NCBI RefSeq assembly: GCF_002076895.1 | Contig: NZ_CP020465.1 | Location: 1,116,001-1,180,000 of the forward strand | Origin: Cognaticolwellia beringensis | GTDB taxonomy: Bacteria > Pseudomonadota > Gammaproteobacteria > Enterobacterales > Alteromonadaceae | DNA: 64,000 nucleotides | Direction: 5' to 3' | In this document: positions 45,455 through 56,703 of the stretch, in pieces | How the letters are laid out: each line of letters starts with the position of its first letter | How positions within the stretch are numbered: the first letter of the stretch is position 1 | Notes under the pieces: model-generated | What the model saw: only the letters and a program-made list of their open reading frames with translations | Told to the model about the DNA's origin: nothing | The model's database searches: none | Position numbers and translations under genes: made by a program

Positions 45455-46345
45455 GATACTTGCACAATTTAAAAAACTCTTAGTTGTGTTAGAGCACCTA
45501 ATAGATGAGCAAGTTAAAGATGTAGATAGCTTTTAAAAGGCGATAGCTTATTCAGCCAATCATGACAGAGCTTGAACAGTATATGATTGATACACCAGAT
45601 TGCCATAGCGGCTTGATTAATCTGCATGGTAAAACAGGAACCACGTAAAGGTATCGTTTTAAAACTGCACATAAGGTTTTAACGCTAGGACTAACGCGCC
45701 ATTGGCTAGGTTATTTACAGTGTATGTTCAGTGGTAGGGTGTTAATAGAGCGATTGCGATATTATTTTAAAAATATCGTTCAGGGGGCGGCACTGCTTTT
45801 ATCAACTGCCTTCAACAATGAAAGCTATTCTACTAGAAGGGGTAGTTGATGAGGATGAAATCTTGTTTGCTCGCTCTGCAAAAGGCAGCCGAACACTTGA
45901 ACATAAGGAAAAAATAAAGGAATGCAAGAAAAAATCGTGGACGTTCTAAAGAAGATTAGGTGCCAGTATTAACCTTACGGAATTAAGGAAAACATAGGTA
46001 TAAAGTGGTTCTGATCTCAGTGTTTACAGAGCAGCTCAATAAAGCGCTAGAAAGTAAAATAGTAAAGGACAGTGTTTTGTGCAGTGATGGCTTTAAACCT
46101 TATAACGTTTGCACAGGGTAATGATTTAATTCACAAACGGTTGGTTGTAGCCGCTGGTGTTCGGTTATAGAAAAGGTATTCCACATTCAAAATGTTAATG
46201 CTTATTACAGTCGTTTAAAGGCTTGGATGGCGCGTTTACATGATGTGGTAACCAAGTATTTAGATAATTACTTAGGTTGTTTTTATTAGGATTTTTAGAC
46301 ACAGATAAAAATCCTAATAAAAACAACCTATTCAAAGCCCGAAAC
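45455..46345 (+). pseudogene. IS1595-family transposase remnant
   Basis: Fragments in shifting frames spell an ISXO2-like transposase: ILAQFKKLLVVLEHL at the start, TELEQYMIDTPDC before the lost zinc ribbon, TMKAILLEGVVDEDEILFA at the first catalytic acid, VLCSDGFKPYN at the second, and [20 protein letters not shown] with [10 protein letters not shown] at the end. Several stops and frameshifts break it. It lies between the chemotaxis gene and yitT and reaches to within 35 bases of the yitT start. Confidence 0.85.
46273..46330. repeat. Perfect 25-bp inverted repeat inside the IS1595 remnant
   Basis: 46273-46297 is the exact complement of 46306-46330 around an 8-base loop, GACACAGA. The right arm still encodes the transposase C-terminal motif DKNPNKNN in outline; the left arm replaces the expected LGWFRFLD coding sequence. 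Confidence 0.95.
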
Positions 46346-46378
46346 AAGTAGCGGGAACGTAGCCAATGGGTAATATAA

Positions 46379-47239
46379 ATGACGTCTAAACAATTCAGTA
46401 TGGTAGAGCTCAAAAATATAATATTAATTGCACTTGGTTCTTATTTACTGGCCTTTGGTGTGACCTTATTTCTGATACCTGTCAATATTGCTACAGGAGG
46501 CACCCCTGGAATGTCGATTATATTGCATTATCTAACCGGTATTCCTACATCATACGCGATGGTGCTAATCAATTTTCCATTGGTGCTCGCAGGTCTTAAA
46601 TTTATTGATTTACGTTTCGCTGTACGCACTGTCTTTGCCATTATACTGACCGCTTATTTTATTAACCTTTTAGCAAAAGTTAATTCTTTCCCACCCATAG
46701 ATAGTATGTTGCTATCTACTATCTATGGTGGTGGGTGCATTGGTGCAGGAATCGCAATCGTGATGAAAGGTCAAGCATCAGTAGGCGGTACTACAATCGT
46801 CGCGCAAATAGTTGCCCGTTATTCCTCATTTAGATCTGCTCAAATCATTATGTTTTTAGATATCATTATCATTATCGCCGTTGGTATTGTATTTAAAGAT
46901 ATGGAGTTAGCATTATGGAGTTTAATTGGCATATATATCACTACAAAAGTTATCGATAAAATTCTAACCGGTGCGGTAGCAGAAAAGGTAGTTCATATAA
47001 TTTCAAATAAAACCGATAGCATTGGACTTGCTATTTCAGAGGACTTAGGACGAGATGGCACTATCTTAACGGGTGAAAGCTTAATTGATCAGAATGAGCA
47101 AAAAGTTCTGTCGGTGGTCGTTGGTGCTCGTCAAATACCTAAATTACAAACAATCGTATTAAGCCGTGATGAAAGTGCGGTGGTGCTTGTTATGGATGCC
47201 TCAGAAATGATTGGCTCAACCGCTCACACAATAACCTAA
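46379..47239 (+). CDS. YitT family membrane protein
   Basis: A 286-residue inner-membrane protein of the YitT/DUF161 family: five or six hydrophobic segments in residues 10-175 with GVTLFLIPVNIATGGTPGMS near residue 25 and IYGGGCIGAGIAIVMKGQAS near 115, then a cytosolic DUF2179 domain from about 195 (AVAEKVVHIISNK). Function is not established; the family is widely conserved. The ribosome site is weak, and the IS1595 remnant upstream may have removed the original promoter. Confidence 0.88.
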   Translation: MTSKQFSMVELKNIILIALGSYLLAFGVTLFLIPVNIATGGTPGMSIILHYLTGIPTSYAMVLINFPLVLAGLKFIDLRFAVRTVFAIILTAYFINLLAKVNSFPPIDSMLLSTIYGGGCIGAGIAIVMKGQASVGGTTIVAQIVARYSSFRSAQIIMFLDIIIIIAVGIVFKDMELALWSLIGIYITTKVIDKILTGAVAEKVVHIISNKTDSIGLAISEDLGRDGTILTGESLIDQNEQKVLSVVVGARQIPKLQTIVLSRDESAVVLVMDASEMIGSTAHTIT

Positions 47240-47255
47240 GCGATAAGGTGTGAAT

Positions 47256-47315
47256 CGACCAGGTTTTCCTAAACACAACGTTTACAACTTTTTTGTGTCT
47301 GGGAAAACCTGGTCG
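47256..47315. terminator. Long inverted repeat between convergent yitT and folE
   Basis: CGACCAGGTTTTCC at 47256-47269 is the exact complement of 47302-47315, with further partial pairing inside (ACACA/TGTGT). It separates two convergent genes and can act as a bidirectional stop, though the T-runs are short. Confidence 0.6.
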
Positions 47316-47391
47316 AATCAAATAGCATGTTTATCTTTGGCGCACATTCTCAGCAAGATAAAATTACTTTTAGTTCAATTTATTACACGTA

Positions 47392-47943
47392 TTACGATTT
47401 AACCAACGAAAGCATTTCTTGTCTCGCGGATGCATTTTTTCTCATTTGGCCTAACATTACTGATGTTGTCATTGATGAGTTTTGCTTTTCAACACCACGC
47501 ATCATCATGCATAAATGCTGTGCTTCAATGATGACACCTACGCCAATGGAACCGGTAATCTTTTGAATAGATAAAGCTATTTCTCTGGCTAAATTTTCTT
47601 GAATTTGTAATCGTCTTGCATACATATCAACAATTCGAGCGAATTTCGATAAGCCTAGTACTTTACCACTAGGTATGTAAGCAATGTGGCATTTCCCTAT
47701 AAAAGGCAGCATGTGGTGCTCACACATTGAATATAACTCGATATTTTTTACAACAACCATTTCATCTGCATCAGAGTCAAATAAAGCACCATTTACGACA
47801 TCATCAATGTTTTGCTGATAACCTTGCGTTAAAAACCCCATTGCTTTTGCTGCACGTTTAGGTGTATCTATTAAACCATTACGGTTAATATCTTCCCCAA
47901 TAGCAGATAGAATTTCTTTGTAGTTATTTTCCATATTTTTCAT
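47392..47943 (-). CDS. folE: GTP cyclohydrolase I
   Basis: A 183-residue homomultimeric zinc enzyme that converts GTP to dihydroneopterin triphosphate, the first step of folate synthesis. Signatures: [13 protein letters not shown] with the zinc Cys and catalytic His, [20 protein letters not shown], and a C-terminal [13 protein letters not shown] with the other zinc Cys. The length is on the short side for the family but complete. Increased folate supply would suit the THF-dependent sarcosine pathway nearby, though no shared regulation is seen. Confidence 0.95.
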   Translation of the reverse strand: MKNMENNYKEILSAIGEDINRNGLIDTPKRAAKAMGFLTQGYQQNIDDVVNGALFDSDADEMVVVKNIELYSMCEHHMLPFIGKCHIAYIPSGKVLGLSKFARIVDMYARRLQIQENLAREIALSIQKITGSIGVGVIIEAQHLCMMMRGVEKQNSSMTTSVMLGQMRKNASARQEMLSLVKS

Positions 47944-48443
47944 TTAATTACGACCTAAGTTAATTGTTATGTTTTTAGATTTTCCGTATTCTTCTATTGC
48001 ACAAAAATCATCACAACCACAGATAACTGACAGATAGATATAGTCAAACTATTAACTAAAGGATGGCGTAAGCACCTATTTGTTATAGGAGCGGGTCGGT
48101 TAAGTCACCAAAAGCTTTACAGATAGTAGTCTTTGTTATAATAATCCAAGCAAAGACCATTATATGCCACGAACTAAATAATAGGTCGATGGATCTGTTT
48201 TGATTATTTGAGTTGTGAGCTAATTGATGGAATTAACCCCGTTTGCCCTAAATATACTCCCCTTGTCCATTGCAAATTATAGAAAATTACCCTATATTCC
48301 TCTGCTCGCTTTATCGCAATCTTTATTATCTTCATGTCATTGTGTTTATAGCCCTCGATATAGTATCGAATTTAGCATTATATAGCGCCATTAATTGTCT
48401 AATAATCAATAATGTTGTGAAAAAATTATTAATAATACTCAAG
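47944..48443. other. Intergenic region upstream of folE and thrS
   Basis: About 500 AT-rich bases carrying the divergent promoters for folE and thrS. I see no further gene or repeat in it. Confidence 0.5.
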
Positions 48444-48464
48444 CGGCACTTCGTGCGTGTCGCC
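48444..48464 (+). promoter_or_regulatory. thrS translational operator mimicking the tRNA-Thr anticodon arm
   Basis: GCGGCAC pairs with GTGTCGC over 7 bp (one G-T pair) and closes a 7-base loop TTCGTGC. Read as an anticodon loop it has U33, anticodon CGU (threonine) and a purine at 37. It ends 19 bases before the thrS start and 10 before its ribosome site. In E. coli, ThrRS binds such an arm in its own mRNA and blocks translation. Confidence 0.75.
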
Positions 48465-48483
48465 ACTGAACAAAGGAAAATAC

Positions 48484-50394
48484 ATGCCTGTAATTACGCT
48501 TCCCGACGGTAGTCAACGCTCTTTTGAACAAGCTGTTTCTGTAATGGACGTTGCCTTAGATATCGGCCCTGGATTGGCAAAAGCCACCATCGCTGGTCGT
48601 ATTAACGGCGAATTAGTCGATGCTTGTGAATTAATTAAAGAAGATGCAGCGCTGCAACTTATTACCAGTAAAGACAGCGAAGGTCTTGAGATCATCCGTC
48701 ATTCTTGCGCGCATTTATTAGGCCATGCTATTAAGCAGTTATGGCCTAATACCAAAATGGCCATCGGGCCAACAATCGATAACGGTTTCTATTACGATGT
48801 TGACTTAGAAGAGTCAATTACCGAAGACGATTTAGTTAAGCTAGAAAAACGCATGACAGAATTAGCCCGTACCGGCTACGAAGTTGTTAAGAAAACCGGC
48901 ACATGGCAAGACGCTTACGACGCGTTTACTGAACGTGGCGAAAGTTATAAATTACAAATTCTTGATGAAAATATTGATAAGTCAGATACACCTGCGCTTT
49001 ATCATCATCAAGAATATATCGATATGTGTCGTGGACCACACGTGCCAAGCATGCGTCATTGTCATCATTTTAAACTGATGAAAGTTGCCGGTGCTTATTG
49101 GCGTGGTAATTCAGACAACAAAATGTTGCAACGTGTTTACGGCACCGCTTGGGCTGATAAAAAGCAACTTAAAGCTTATATAGTACGATTAGCTGAAGCT
49201 GAAAAACGTGATCACCGTAAAATTGGTAAAACGTTAGATCTTTTCCATTGGCAAGAAGAAGCACCAGGTATGGTGTTTTGGCATAACGATGGTTGGACTA
49301 TTTATACTGAGTTAGAAAAATTCATTCGTGAAAAATTACACGAATATGATTACGACGAAGTTAAAGCGCCAATGATGATGGATCGCAGTCTTTGGGAAAA
49401 GTCAGGTCACTGGGATAAATATGCTGATGGCATGTTTACTACTGAGTCTGAAAAGCGTGAATACGCGATAAAACCGATGAACTGTCCAGGGCATGTACAG
49501 ATATTTAACCAAGGGTTAAAGTCTTACCGCGATTTACCTCTGCGCATAGCTGAATTTGGCTGTTGTCACCGTAATGAACCTTCAGGCTCTTTACATGGTT
49601 TAATGCGCGTACGTGGCTTTACGCAAGATGACGCGCATATTTTCTGTATGGAAGAACAAGTACAGGCCGAAGTGACTAAGTGTATTGAAATGGTATACGA
49701 TGTTTATGGCTCATTTGGTTTTGAAGATATTATAGTAAAATTGTCAACTCGACCAGAAAATCGCATTGGTAGTGATGAAGTTTGGGATAAAGCCGAAGCG
49801 GGTCTTGCAAAAGCATTAACCGATAGTGATATCGCTTTTGAATATTTACCAGGCGAAGGCGCTTTTTACGGTCCTAAAATTGAATTTACCTTAATGGATT
49901 GTTTGGGACGTGCTTGGCAATGTGGAACTGTGCAACTCGATTTTGCTTTGCCAGAGCGTTTAGGCGCAACTTATGTTGGTGAAGACAACGAAAGATACAT
50001 TCCGGTCATGATCCATCGTGCCATTTTAGGTTCACTTGAACGTTTTATCGGAATTTTGATTGAAGAGTACACAGGCAAATTTCCAACTTGGTTATCGCCA
50101 ATTCAAGCAACTGTGATGAATATTACCGACAAACAGGGTCAATATTGTGAAAAAGTTGTAAAAAAACTAAAAGAAAGTGGATTTAGAGCAAAACTAGACT
50201 TGAGAAATGAGAAGATAGGCTTTAAAATCCGCGAGCATACTTTAAAGCGTGTTCCGTATTTGTTAGTCGTCGGTGATAAAGAAATGGAAACTGGCGAAAT
50301 TGCAGTACGAACTCGAAGTGGTGAAGATTTAGGTACAATGTCGGTAGACGACTTTATTACCAAATTATCGGACGAAGTTAAAAACCGTCGATAA
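48484..50394 (+). CDS. thrS: Threonine-tRNA ligase
   Basis: A 636-residue class IIa synthetase. Order: TGS domain ([15 protein letters not shown]), editing domain with [10 protein letters not shown] and the CRGPHVPS motif, catalytic domain with motif 2 in [22 protein letters not shown] ([17 protein letters not shown]) and the zinc ligands (MNCPGH Cys, DDAHIF His), and anticodon-binding domain from about 535. I choose the ATG at 48484 because AAAGGA is 6-7 bases upstream and the family begins MPVITLPDG. It starts the thrS-infC-rpmI-rplT block and is probably autoregulated through the hairpin listed above. Confidence 0.97.
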   Translation: MPVITLPDGSQRSFEQAVSVMDVALDIGPGLAKATIAGRINGELVDACELIKEDAALQLITSKDSEGLEIIRHSCAHLLGHAIKQLWPNTKMAIGPTIDNGFYYDVDLEESITEDDLVKLEKRMTELARTGYEVVKKTGTWQDAYDAFTERGESYKLQILDENIDKSDTPALYHHQEYIDMCRGPHVPSMRHCHHFKLMKVAGAYWRGNSDNKMLQRVYGTAWADKKQLKAYIVRLAEAEKRDHRKIGKTLDLFHWQEEAPGMVFWHNDGWTIYTELEKFIREKLHEYDYDEVKAPMMMDRSLWEKSGHWDKYADGMFTTESEKREYAIKPMNCPGHVQIFNQGLKSYRDLPLRIAEFGCCHRNEPSGSLHGLMRVRGFTQDDAHIFCMEEQVQAEVTKCIEMVYDVYGSFGFEDIIVKLSTRPENRIGSDEVWDKAEAGLAKALTDSDIAFEYLPGEGAFYGPKIEFTLMDCLGRAWQCGTVQLDFALPERLGATYVGEDNERYIPVMIHRAILGSLERFIGILIEEYTGKFPTWLSPIQATVMNITDKQGQYCEKVVKKLKESGFRAKLDLRNEKIGFKIREHTLKRVPYLLVVGDKEMETGEIAVRTRSGEDLGTMSVDDFITKLSDEVKNRR

Positions 50395-50485
50395 GCACTT
50401 TGAATTAAAAAACACGTAATATTATTATTTAACCCAAGTAAGCTAAAAATAGTGCTTACTTGGTCACAACGTTCTTTGGAGGAAC

Positions 50486-51040
50486 ATGGCTATTAAAGGT
50501 GGACAACGTGGCGGGCAAAAAGAGCCGGCGCATCGCTTAAATGAGTTAATCACAGGTATTCTGGGCAATGAAGTTCGTTTAATTAAATATGACGGCGAAC
50601 CAGGTGGTATAGTTACATTAGATGAAGCTATGGACCAAGCAGAGGAAGCAGGTGTAGATCTTGTAGAAATCAGCCCAACAGCAAAACCTCCTGTTCTTCG
50701 TGTTATGGATTACGGTAAGTTTATCTATGAAAAAGCGAAAGAACAGAAAGAACAGCGTAAAAACCAGAAACAAATACAGGTAAAGGAAATTAAATTCCGA
50801 CCTGGAACAGATGAAGGCGATTATCAGGTAAAACTACGCAACCTGAAGCGCTTTTTAGAAGGCGGCGATAAGGTCAAGGTAACATTACGTTTCCGTGGCC
50901 GTGAAATGGCTCACCAAGAACTTGGTCTTGAAATTTTAACTCGTGTTAAAAACGATTTAGAAGAATTGACCGTAGTTGAGTTTTTCCCTCGTAGAGCGGA
51001 AGGGCGTCAAATGGTGATGGTCTTAGCCCCTAAAAAATAG
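50486..51040 (+). CDS. infC: Translation initiation factor IF-3
   Basis: A factor of about 182-184 residues that keeps the small ribosomal subunit free and checks start codons. Motifs: [26 protein letters not shown] ([19 protein letters not shown]) and [25 protein letters not shown]. The frame has an ATG at 50486, but GGAGG at 50478-50482 is only 3 bases before it. ATT at 50492 is 9 bases away and is followed by AAAGGTGGA like the E. coli infC start, which is AUU and autoregulated. The true start is probably 50492. Confidence 0.95.
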   Translation: MAIKGGQRGGQKEPAHRLNELITGILGNEVRLIKYDGEPGGIVTLDEAMDQAEEAGVDLVEISPTAKPPVLRVMDYGKFIYEKAKEQKEQRKNQKQIQVKEIKFRPGTDEGDYQVKLRNLKRFLEGGDKVKVTLRFRGREMAHQELGLEILTRVKNDLEELTVVEFFPRRAEGRQMVMVLAPKK

Positions 51041-51221
51041 ATAATACCCGGTTTGACAAGTAGCTACGTATTTCTCGAAATATTTAGCTCACCGCTATTA
51101 TCTTTAAGCTGGTAAACAAGGCCTACAAGTAGAGTTCAATATCTTAGCTTAACCGCTAAGCGCTTAGAAATTCTCGCCCTCGTTTACTTTATATTTGGCA
51201 TAACAATGCGGAGTTATTAAC

Positions 51222-51416
51222 ATGCCTAAAATGAAAACCAATAAAGGTGCTGCAAAGCGCTTTAAACAGACAGCCACAGGCTATAAATTTAAACAAGCCG
51301 GTCTTCGTCATATTTTGACTAAACGCCGTACTAAAGTTAAGCGTCATCTTCGTGCTAAATGCATGATCGCCGCAGCTGACATTAAGTCAGTTAAAAAACT
51401 TTTACGTCACGGTTAA
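51222..51416 (+). CDS. rpmI: Ribosomal protein bL35
   Basis: A 64-residue basic ribosomal protein starting [20 protein letters not shown], complete, with [16 protein letters not shown] in the middle. It sits 180 bases after infC and 15 before rplT, as in other gammaproteobacteria. In E. coli L20 represses this pair by binding the leader; a comparable fold is likely here but I could not draw it with confidence. Confidence 0.97.
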   Translation: MPKMKTNKGAAKRFKQTATGYKFKQAGLRHILTKRRTKVKRHLRAKCMIAAADIKSVKKLLRHG

Positions 51417-51428
51417 TAGGAGAGATAG

Positions 51429-51788
<360 letters not shown>

Positions 51789-51811
51789 TTTGAGATATTA
51801 GCTCTGAGATA

Positions 51812-51840
51812 AGGACGCCTATGGCGTCCTTTTCTTTTTT
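51812..51840 (+). terminator. Terminator of the thrS-infC-rpmI-rplT block
   Basis: AGGACGCC pairs perfectly with GGCGTCCT around TAT, followed by TTTCTTTTTT. Confidence 0.92.
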
Positions 51841-51983
51841 AGAAATTAAAAAATTGACTAAAAAGTCAAGAAAATGAAACCACAATACAATAATGAACCG
51901 TTAACTAAGCTGGTTTATCAAATCTATAATCAAGCCTGTTTATTTAAAAGTTTAATTTAATTATAGGAAGTAAAGGTCTTATT

Positions 51984-53087
51984 ATGAGTCTTGCTGATCA
52001 AGTTCTAGCGGTAAATAATGATTTGCCTATCCGTACTGATGTTGCTGTTCATAGCGGTAAAGTGCGTTCTGTTTATTGGTTAACTCAAGCTGACAGTCGT
52101 CGCTTAATTCAAGAAAAAAATTATGATGTTGCTCAAGATACACCTTTAGCGATCATGGTGATCAGTGACCGAATTTCAGCGTTTGACTGTATTTGGCACG
52201 GTGAGGGGGGCATGAAAGGCGTTCCTGGCAAAGGTGCAGCATTAAATGCCATTTCTAATCATTGGTTTAAATTATTTAAAGAGCAAGGTTTAGCTGATAG
52301 CCATATTCTTGATATACCGCACCCATTTGTTTGGATCGTGCAAAAAGCTAAACCTGTCATGATTGAAGCTATATGTCGCCAGTATATTACCGGTTCAATG
52401 TGGCGTTCGTATGCTAAAGGCGAACGAGAATTTTGTGGAATCGAACTTAGCGATGGCCTAGAAAAAGACAGTAAGTTACCACAATTGCTGCAAACACCAT
52501 CGACTAAAGGTATTTTAAAGGATATTCCTGGCGTACCAGCCGTTGATGACGTCAATATTACCCGTAAAAATATCGAAGATAACTATGCCGCGTTCAATTT
52601 CAAGTCAACTGAAGATATTGCCTTATACGAAAAGTTATTAACAGAAGGCTTTGAGGTTATTTCAGCAGCATTAGGCAAGCTTGACCAAATTTTTGTTGAT
52701 ACTAAATTTGAGTTTGGTTATGTCAAAGACCGTAACGGCAATGACAAGCTTATATATATGGATGAGGTGGGTACACCTGATTCATCACGTATTTGGGATG
52801 GCGAGCAATATCGCGCCGGTAATATTGTTGAAAACTCTAAAGAAGGTTTCCGTCAATTATTACTGAGCCACTTCCCTGACCCTGATATTCTTTTGAATAA
52901 AGACCGTATGACAGAACGTGAGGCACTGGCTCGTGAGAATGAGTTACCAGCCTCAGTGTTAATGGATTTGTCTGCAACTTACCTTGCGATAGCAGAAAAA
53001 GTTATCGGTAAAAAAATTGTATTATCGCAAAATCCTAAACAAGAAATTATTGATATTTTACGTGATGAATATCAATTGATTGACTAG
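51984..53087 (+). CDS. purC: Phosphoribosylaminoimidazole-succinocarboxamide synthase
   Basis: A 367-residue SAICAR synthase of the long form found in several marine gammaproteobacteria (the E. coli enzyme is about 237). It joins CAIR and aspartate using ATP in purine synthesis. Seen: [27 protein letters not shown] (the family signature with Asp), [18 protein letters not shown], and KFEFGYVKD with [13 protein letters not shown]. It is a single-gene unit with its own terminator. No PurR-type operator is obvious upstream. Confidence 0.95.
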   Translation: MSLADQVLAVNNDLPIRTDVAVHSGKVRSVYWLTQADSRRLIQEKNYDVAQDTPLAIMVISDRISAFDCIWHGEGGMKGVPGKGAALNAISNHWFKLFKEQGLADSHILDIPHPFVWIVQKAKPVMIEAICRQYITGSMWRSYAKGEREFCGIELSDGLEKDSKLPQLLQTPSTKGILKDIPGVPAVDDVNITRKNIEDNYAAFNFKSTEDIALYEKLLTEGFEVISAALGKLDQIFVDTKFEFGYVKDRNGNDKLIYMDEVGTPDSSRIWDGEQYRAGNIVENSKEGFRQLLLSHFPDPDILLNKDRMTEREALARENELPASVLMDLSATYLAIAEKVIGKKIVLSQNPKQEIIDILRDEYQLID

Positions 53088-53110
53088 ATTTTAGAGATTA
53101 AGCAAAAAAT

Positions 53111-53136
53111 AGCCTCGCAATAGCGGGGCTTTTTTA
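53111..53136 (+). terminator. Terminator of purC
   Basis: AGCCTCGC pairs with GCGGGGCT (one G-T pair) around AATA, then six T. Confidence 0.9.
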
Positions 53137-53330
53137 TGCTCAGGACGAGCGGTATGCTGCGATCACATGGCCGTTCCTAGCCATCCATGGCTCCACGGCA
53201 TTAGTACATCCCTATACGTCGATGTGAAAGAGCAGCGATGCTCAGGACGAGCGATATGCTGCGATCACATTGCCATACATAGCCATCCATGGCTCCACGG
53301 TATTAGTATATCTCGGTAATTTTCCTGCAT
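53136..53330. repeat. Tandem repeat of about 102 bp
   Basis: ATGCTCAGGACGAGC begins at 53136 and again at 53238. The two units agree over about 80 bases including the palindrome AGCCATccATGGCT and a shared ACGTCGATGT; the second unit has an insertion before that last block (extending to about 53380). It is non-coding and lies after the purC terminator. Confidence 0.85.
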
Positions 53331-53491
53331 TGCTCTAGTCTTACACCCATGTAAGAACTTGTACGTCGATGTAATGAGCCGTAATACTTAATAACTATAT
53401 TCTCGCTACCAAAAATGGCATGGCTGAACCTTAAGTACCAGCTATTCCCAAACCTAATGTATTGCCCATTTCTGATGCAAAGCTTACCGAC

Positions 53492-53540
53492 TGCACCAAT
53501 ATTGCACTTTTTTGTTGTTTTTATGCACTGATTTGGTGCC
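53492..53540 (+). promoter_or_regulatory. Two NtrC-type binding sites
   Basis: TGCACCAATATTGCAC at 53492-53507 and TGCACTGATTTGGTGC at 53524-53539 each match the NtrC dyad TGCACCA-n4-TGGTGCA in both half-sites. They lie about 100 bases upstream of a sigma-54-like promoter, the normal enhancer distance for glnK-amtB. Confidence 0.72.
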
Positions 53541-53604
53541 TATTGATTATGGTTAACGTGCTGTTTAGAGTTTAATTTATTGTATTTATTGTATTTTATA
53601 TTTT

Positions 53605-53620
53605 GGGTATAAATGGTGCT
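53605..53620 (+). promoter_or_regulatory. Sigma-54-like promoter of glnK-amtB
   Basis: GGGTATAAATGGTGCT keeps the GG at -24 and GC at -12 with the correct spacing, though other consensus bases are weak. It is 65 bases before the glnK start. Confidence 0.5.
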
Positions 53621-53675
53621 TAGTGTTACTCAAATAAAGAAGTTTAAAAATCAAATTGAAAGTGAATGCACTTAA

Positions 53676-54023
<348 letters not shown>

Positions 54024-54104
54024 ACTTGCCATATCGCGTTGATACATATGGCAATTAAGTATTAAGTATTAAGTCTAAGTAAGAAATAAATAGTGGATGT
54101 AAAA

Positions 54105-55397
54105 ATGAATAAAATAATTATCACACTTTTAGCTTTAAGCTTTTCTGTACCAAGCTTTGCGGTTGAGCCAAGCCTTAACGGTGCTAATACCGCGTGGATA
54201 TTAACTGCGACAGCACTGGTGTTATTGATGACTTTACCGGGATTGGCTTTATTTTATGGCGGTTTAGTGCGCCGTAAAAATATTCTCTCAATTTTAATGC
54301 AATGTTTTGCTATTGCAGGTGTTTCATCTATTTTGTGGTTTATTGTCGGTTACAGTATTGCTTTTGGGGAAGGTAATGCCTGGGTTGGTGATTTCAGTAA
54401 AGTACTGATGGTTGGTATGACTAAAGAGTCGCTTGCAGGCGATATTCCTGAAAGTTTATTTATGTTATTTCAAATGACCTTTGCTGTGATAACACCGGCG
54501 CTAATTATTGGTGCTTATGCTGAAAGAATGAAATTTTCTGCGGTGTTATTGTTTTCAGGATTATGGCTTTTGGTGGTTTATGCTCCGGTTACTCATTGGG
54601 TTTGGGGCGGCGGCTGGCTTGCACAAATGGGCGTTTATGACTTTGCTGGTGGCATTGTTGTTCATATAACCGCTGGTGTTGCGGCACTTGTAGCAGCGCT
54701 AGTGTTAGGGCCACGTCACGGTTTTCCAAAAACGCCGATGCTACCTCATAACCTTACTATGACAGTGACTGGCGCGGGTATGCTATGGGTTGGTTGGTTT
54801 GGTTTTAATGGTGGTAGCGCGTTAGCCGCAAATGGTGATGCGTCTATGGCGATGTTAGTTACTCATCTTTCAGCTTCTGCTGGGGCGCTTACTTGGGCTG
54901 CTATTGAGTGGAAAAAATTCGGTAAAGCCAGTGTTCTAGGTGCAGTAACCGGTATGGTTGCAGGTCTGGGTACTATTACACCTGCTTCAGGTTTTGTGGG
55001 ACCCGGCGGCGCTTTAATTATTGGTGTTTCAGCCGGTATTATTTGTTTTTATTCTACGGTTTATATTAAACATAAGCTTAAAATTGATGACTCGTTAGAT
55101 GTATTCCCCGTGCATGGTATTGGCGGTATTTTAGGGACATTACTTGCGGGGATTTTTGCCTCAACTGAGCTAGGTGCTTTTAGTGGTTTTGGTTACGCTG
55201 AAGGTATTACTACCATGCTAGGGCAAGTAACAGTACAACTTATTGGTATCGGTTCGACTATTCTTTATACCGCTGTTGTATCTTACATTTTGTTTAAATT
55301 AGTGGCCTTAATGACGAATGGTTTACGTGTTTCGAAAGAACAGGAGACCACAGGCTTAGATTTAACAGAGCATGACGAAGTTGGCTATAACATGTAA
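54105..55397 (+). CDS. amtB: Ammonium transporter
   Basis: A 430-residue trimeric ammonium channel. A signal peptide of about 20 residues (NKIIITLLALSFSVPSFA) is followed by eleven spans. LPGLALFYGGLVRRKN, GAYAERMKFSAVLLF and DFAGGIVVHITAGVAALVAA with the first pore His are clear; the second pore His lies in DVFPVHGIGGILGT. The ATG at 54105 is used; a GTG 12 bases earlier is in frame. It is co-transcribed with glnK. Confidence 0.96.
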   Translation: MNKIIITLLALSFSVPSFAVEPSLNGANTAWILTATALVLLMTLPGLALFYGGLVRRKNILSILMQCFAIAGVSSILWFIVGYSIAFGEGNAWVGDFSKVLMVGMTKESLAGDIPESLFMLFQMTFAVITPALIIGAYAERMKFSAVLLFSGLWLLVVYAPVTHWVWGGGWLAQMGVYDFAGGIVVHITAGVAALVAALVLGPRHGFPKTPMLPHNLTMTVTGAGMLWVGWFGFNGGSALAANGDASMAMLVTHLSASAGALTWAAIEWKKFGKASVLGAVTGMVAGLGTITPASGFVGPGGALIIGVSAGIICFYSTVYIKHKLKIDDSLDVFPVHGIGGILGTLLAGIFASTELGAFSGFGYAEGITTMLGQVTVQLIGIGSTILYTAVVSYILFKLVALMTNGLRVSKEQETTGLDLTEHDEVGYNM

Positions 55398-55420
55398 TTT
55401 ATAATTGATTAATCCATCAT

Positions 55421-55448
55421 AGGAAAAGGCGATAAAAAGCCTTTTCCT
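55421..55448 (+). terminator. Terminator of glnK-amtB
   Basis: AGGAAAAGGC pairs perfectly with GCCTTTTCCT around an 8-base loop. The T-run is poor, so it may be partly Rho-assisted. The following 260 bases up to pheS show no gene and no clear phenylalanine leader peptide. Confidence 0.7.
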
Positions 55449-55641
55449 AATCATTTTACTGCAGTTTATTTCAAATTAAGTCTCATTCCTGTCAAAATAT
55501 CCCGCTTTTAGAAAATAAAACTTAATCATCACTAACTTTTTCTTGAAAAACGTATATTTACTCTACTCTAACAGTTGTTTTTTGTGTAAAATCATTCACC
55601 ATTTTATTAATCGAAAAAGTCTAGCTAAAGGCCAAAATTAG

Positions 55642-56691
<1,050 letters not shown>

Positions 56692-56703
56692 GAAAGCCAT
56701 ATA

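Noticed and set aside
45386..46378. Active insertion sequence
   Set aside because: The IS1595-type frame is broken by several stops and shifts and no terminal inverted repeats could be matched.
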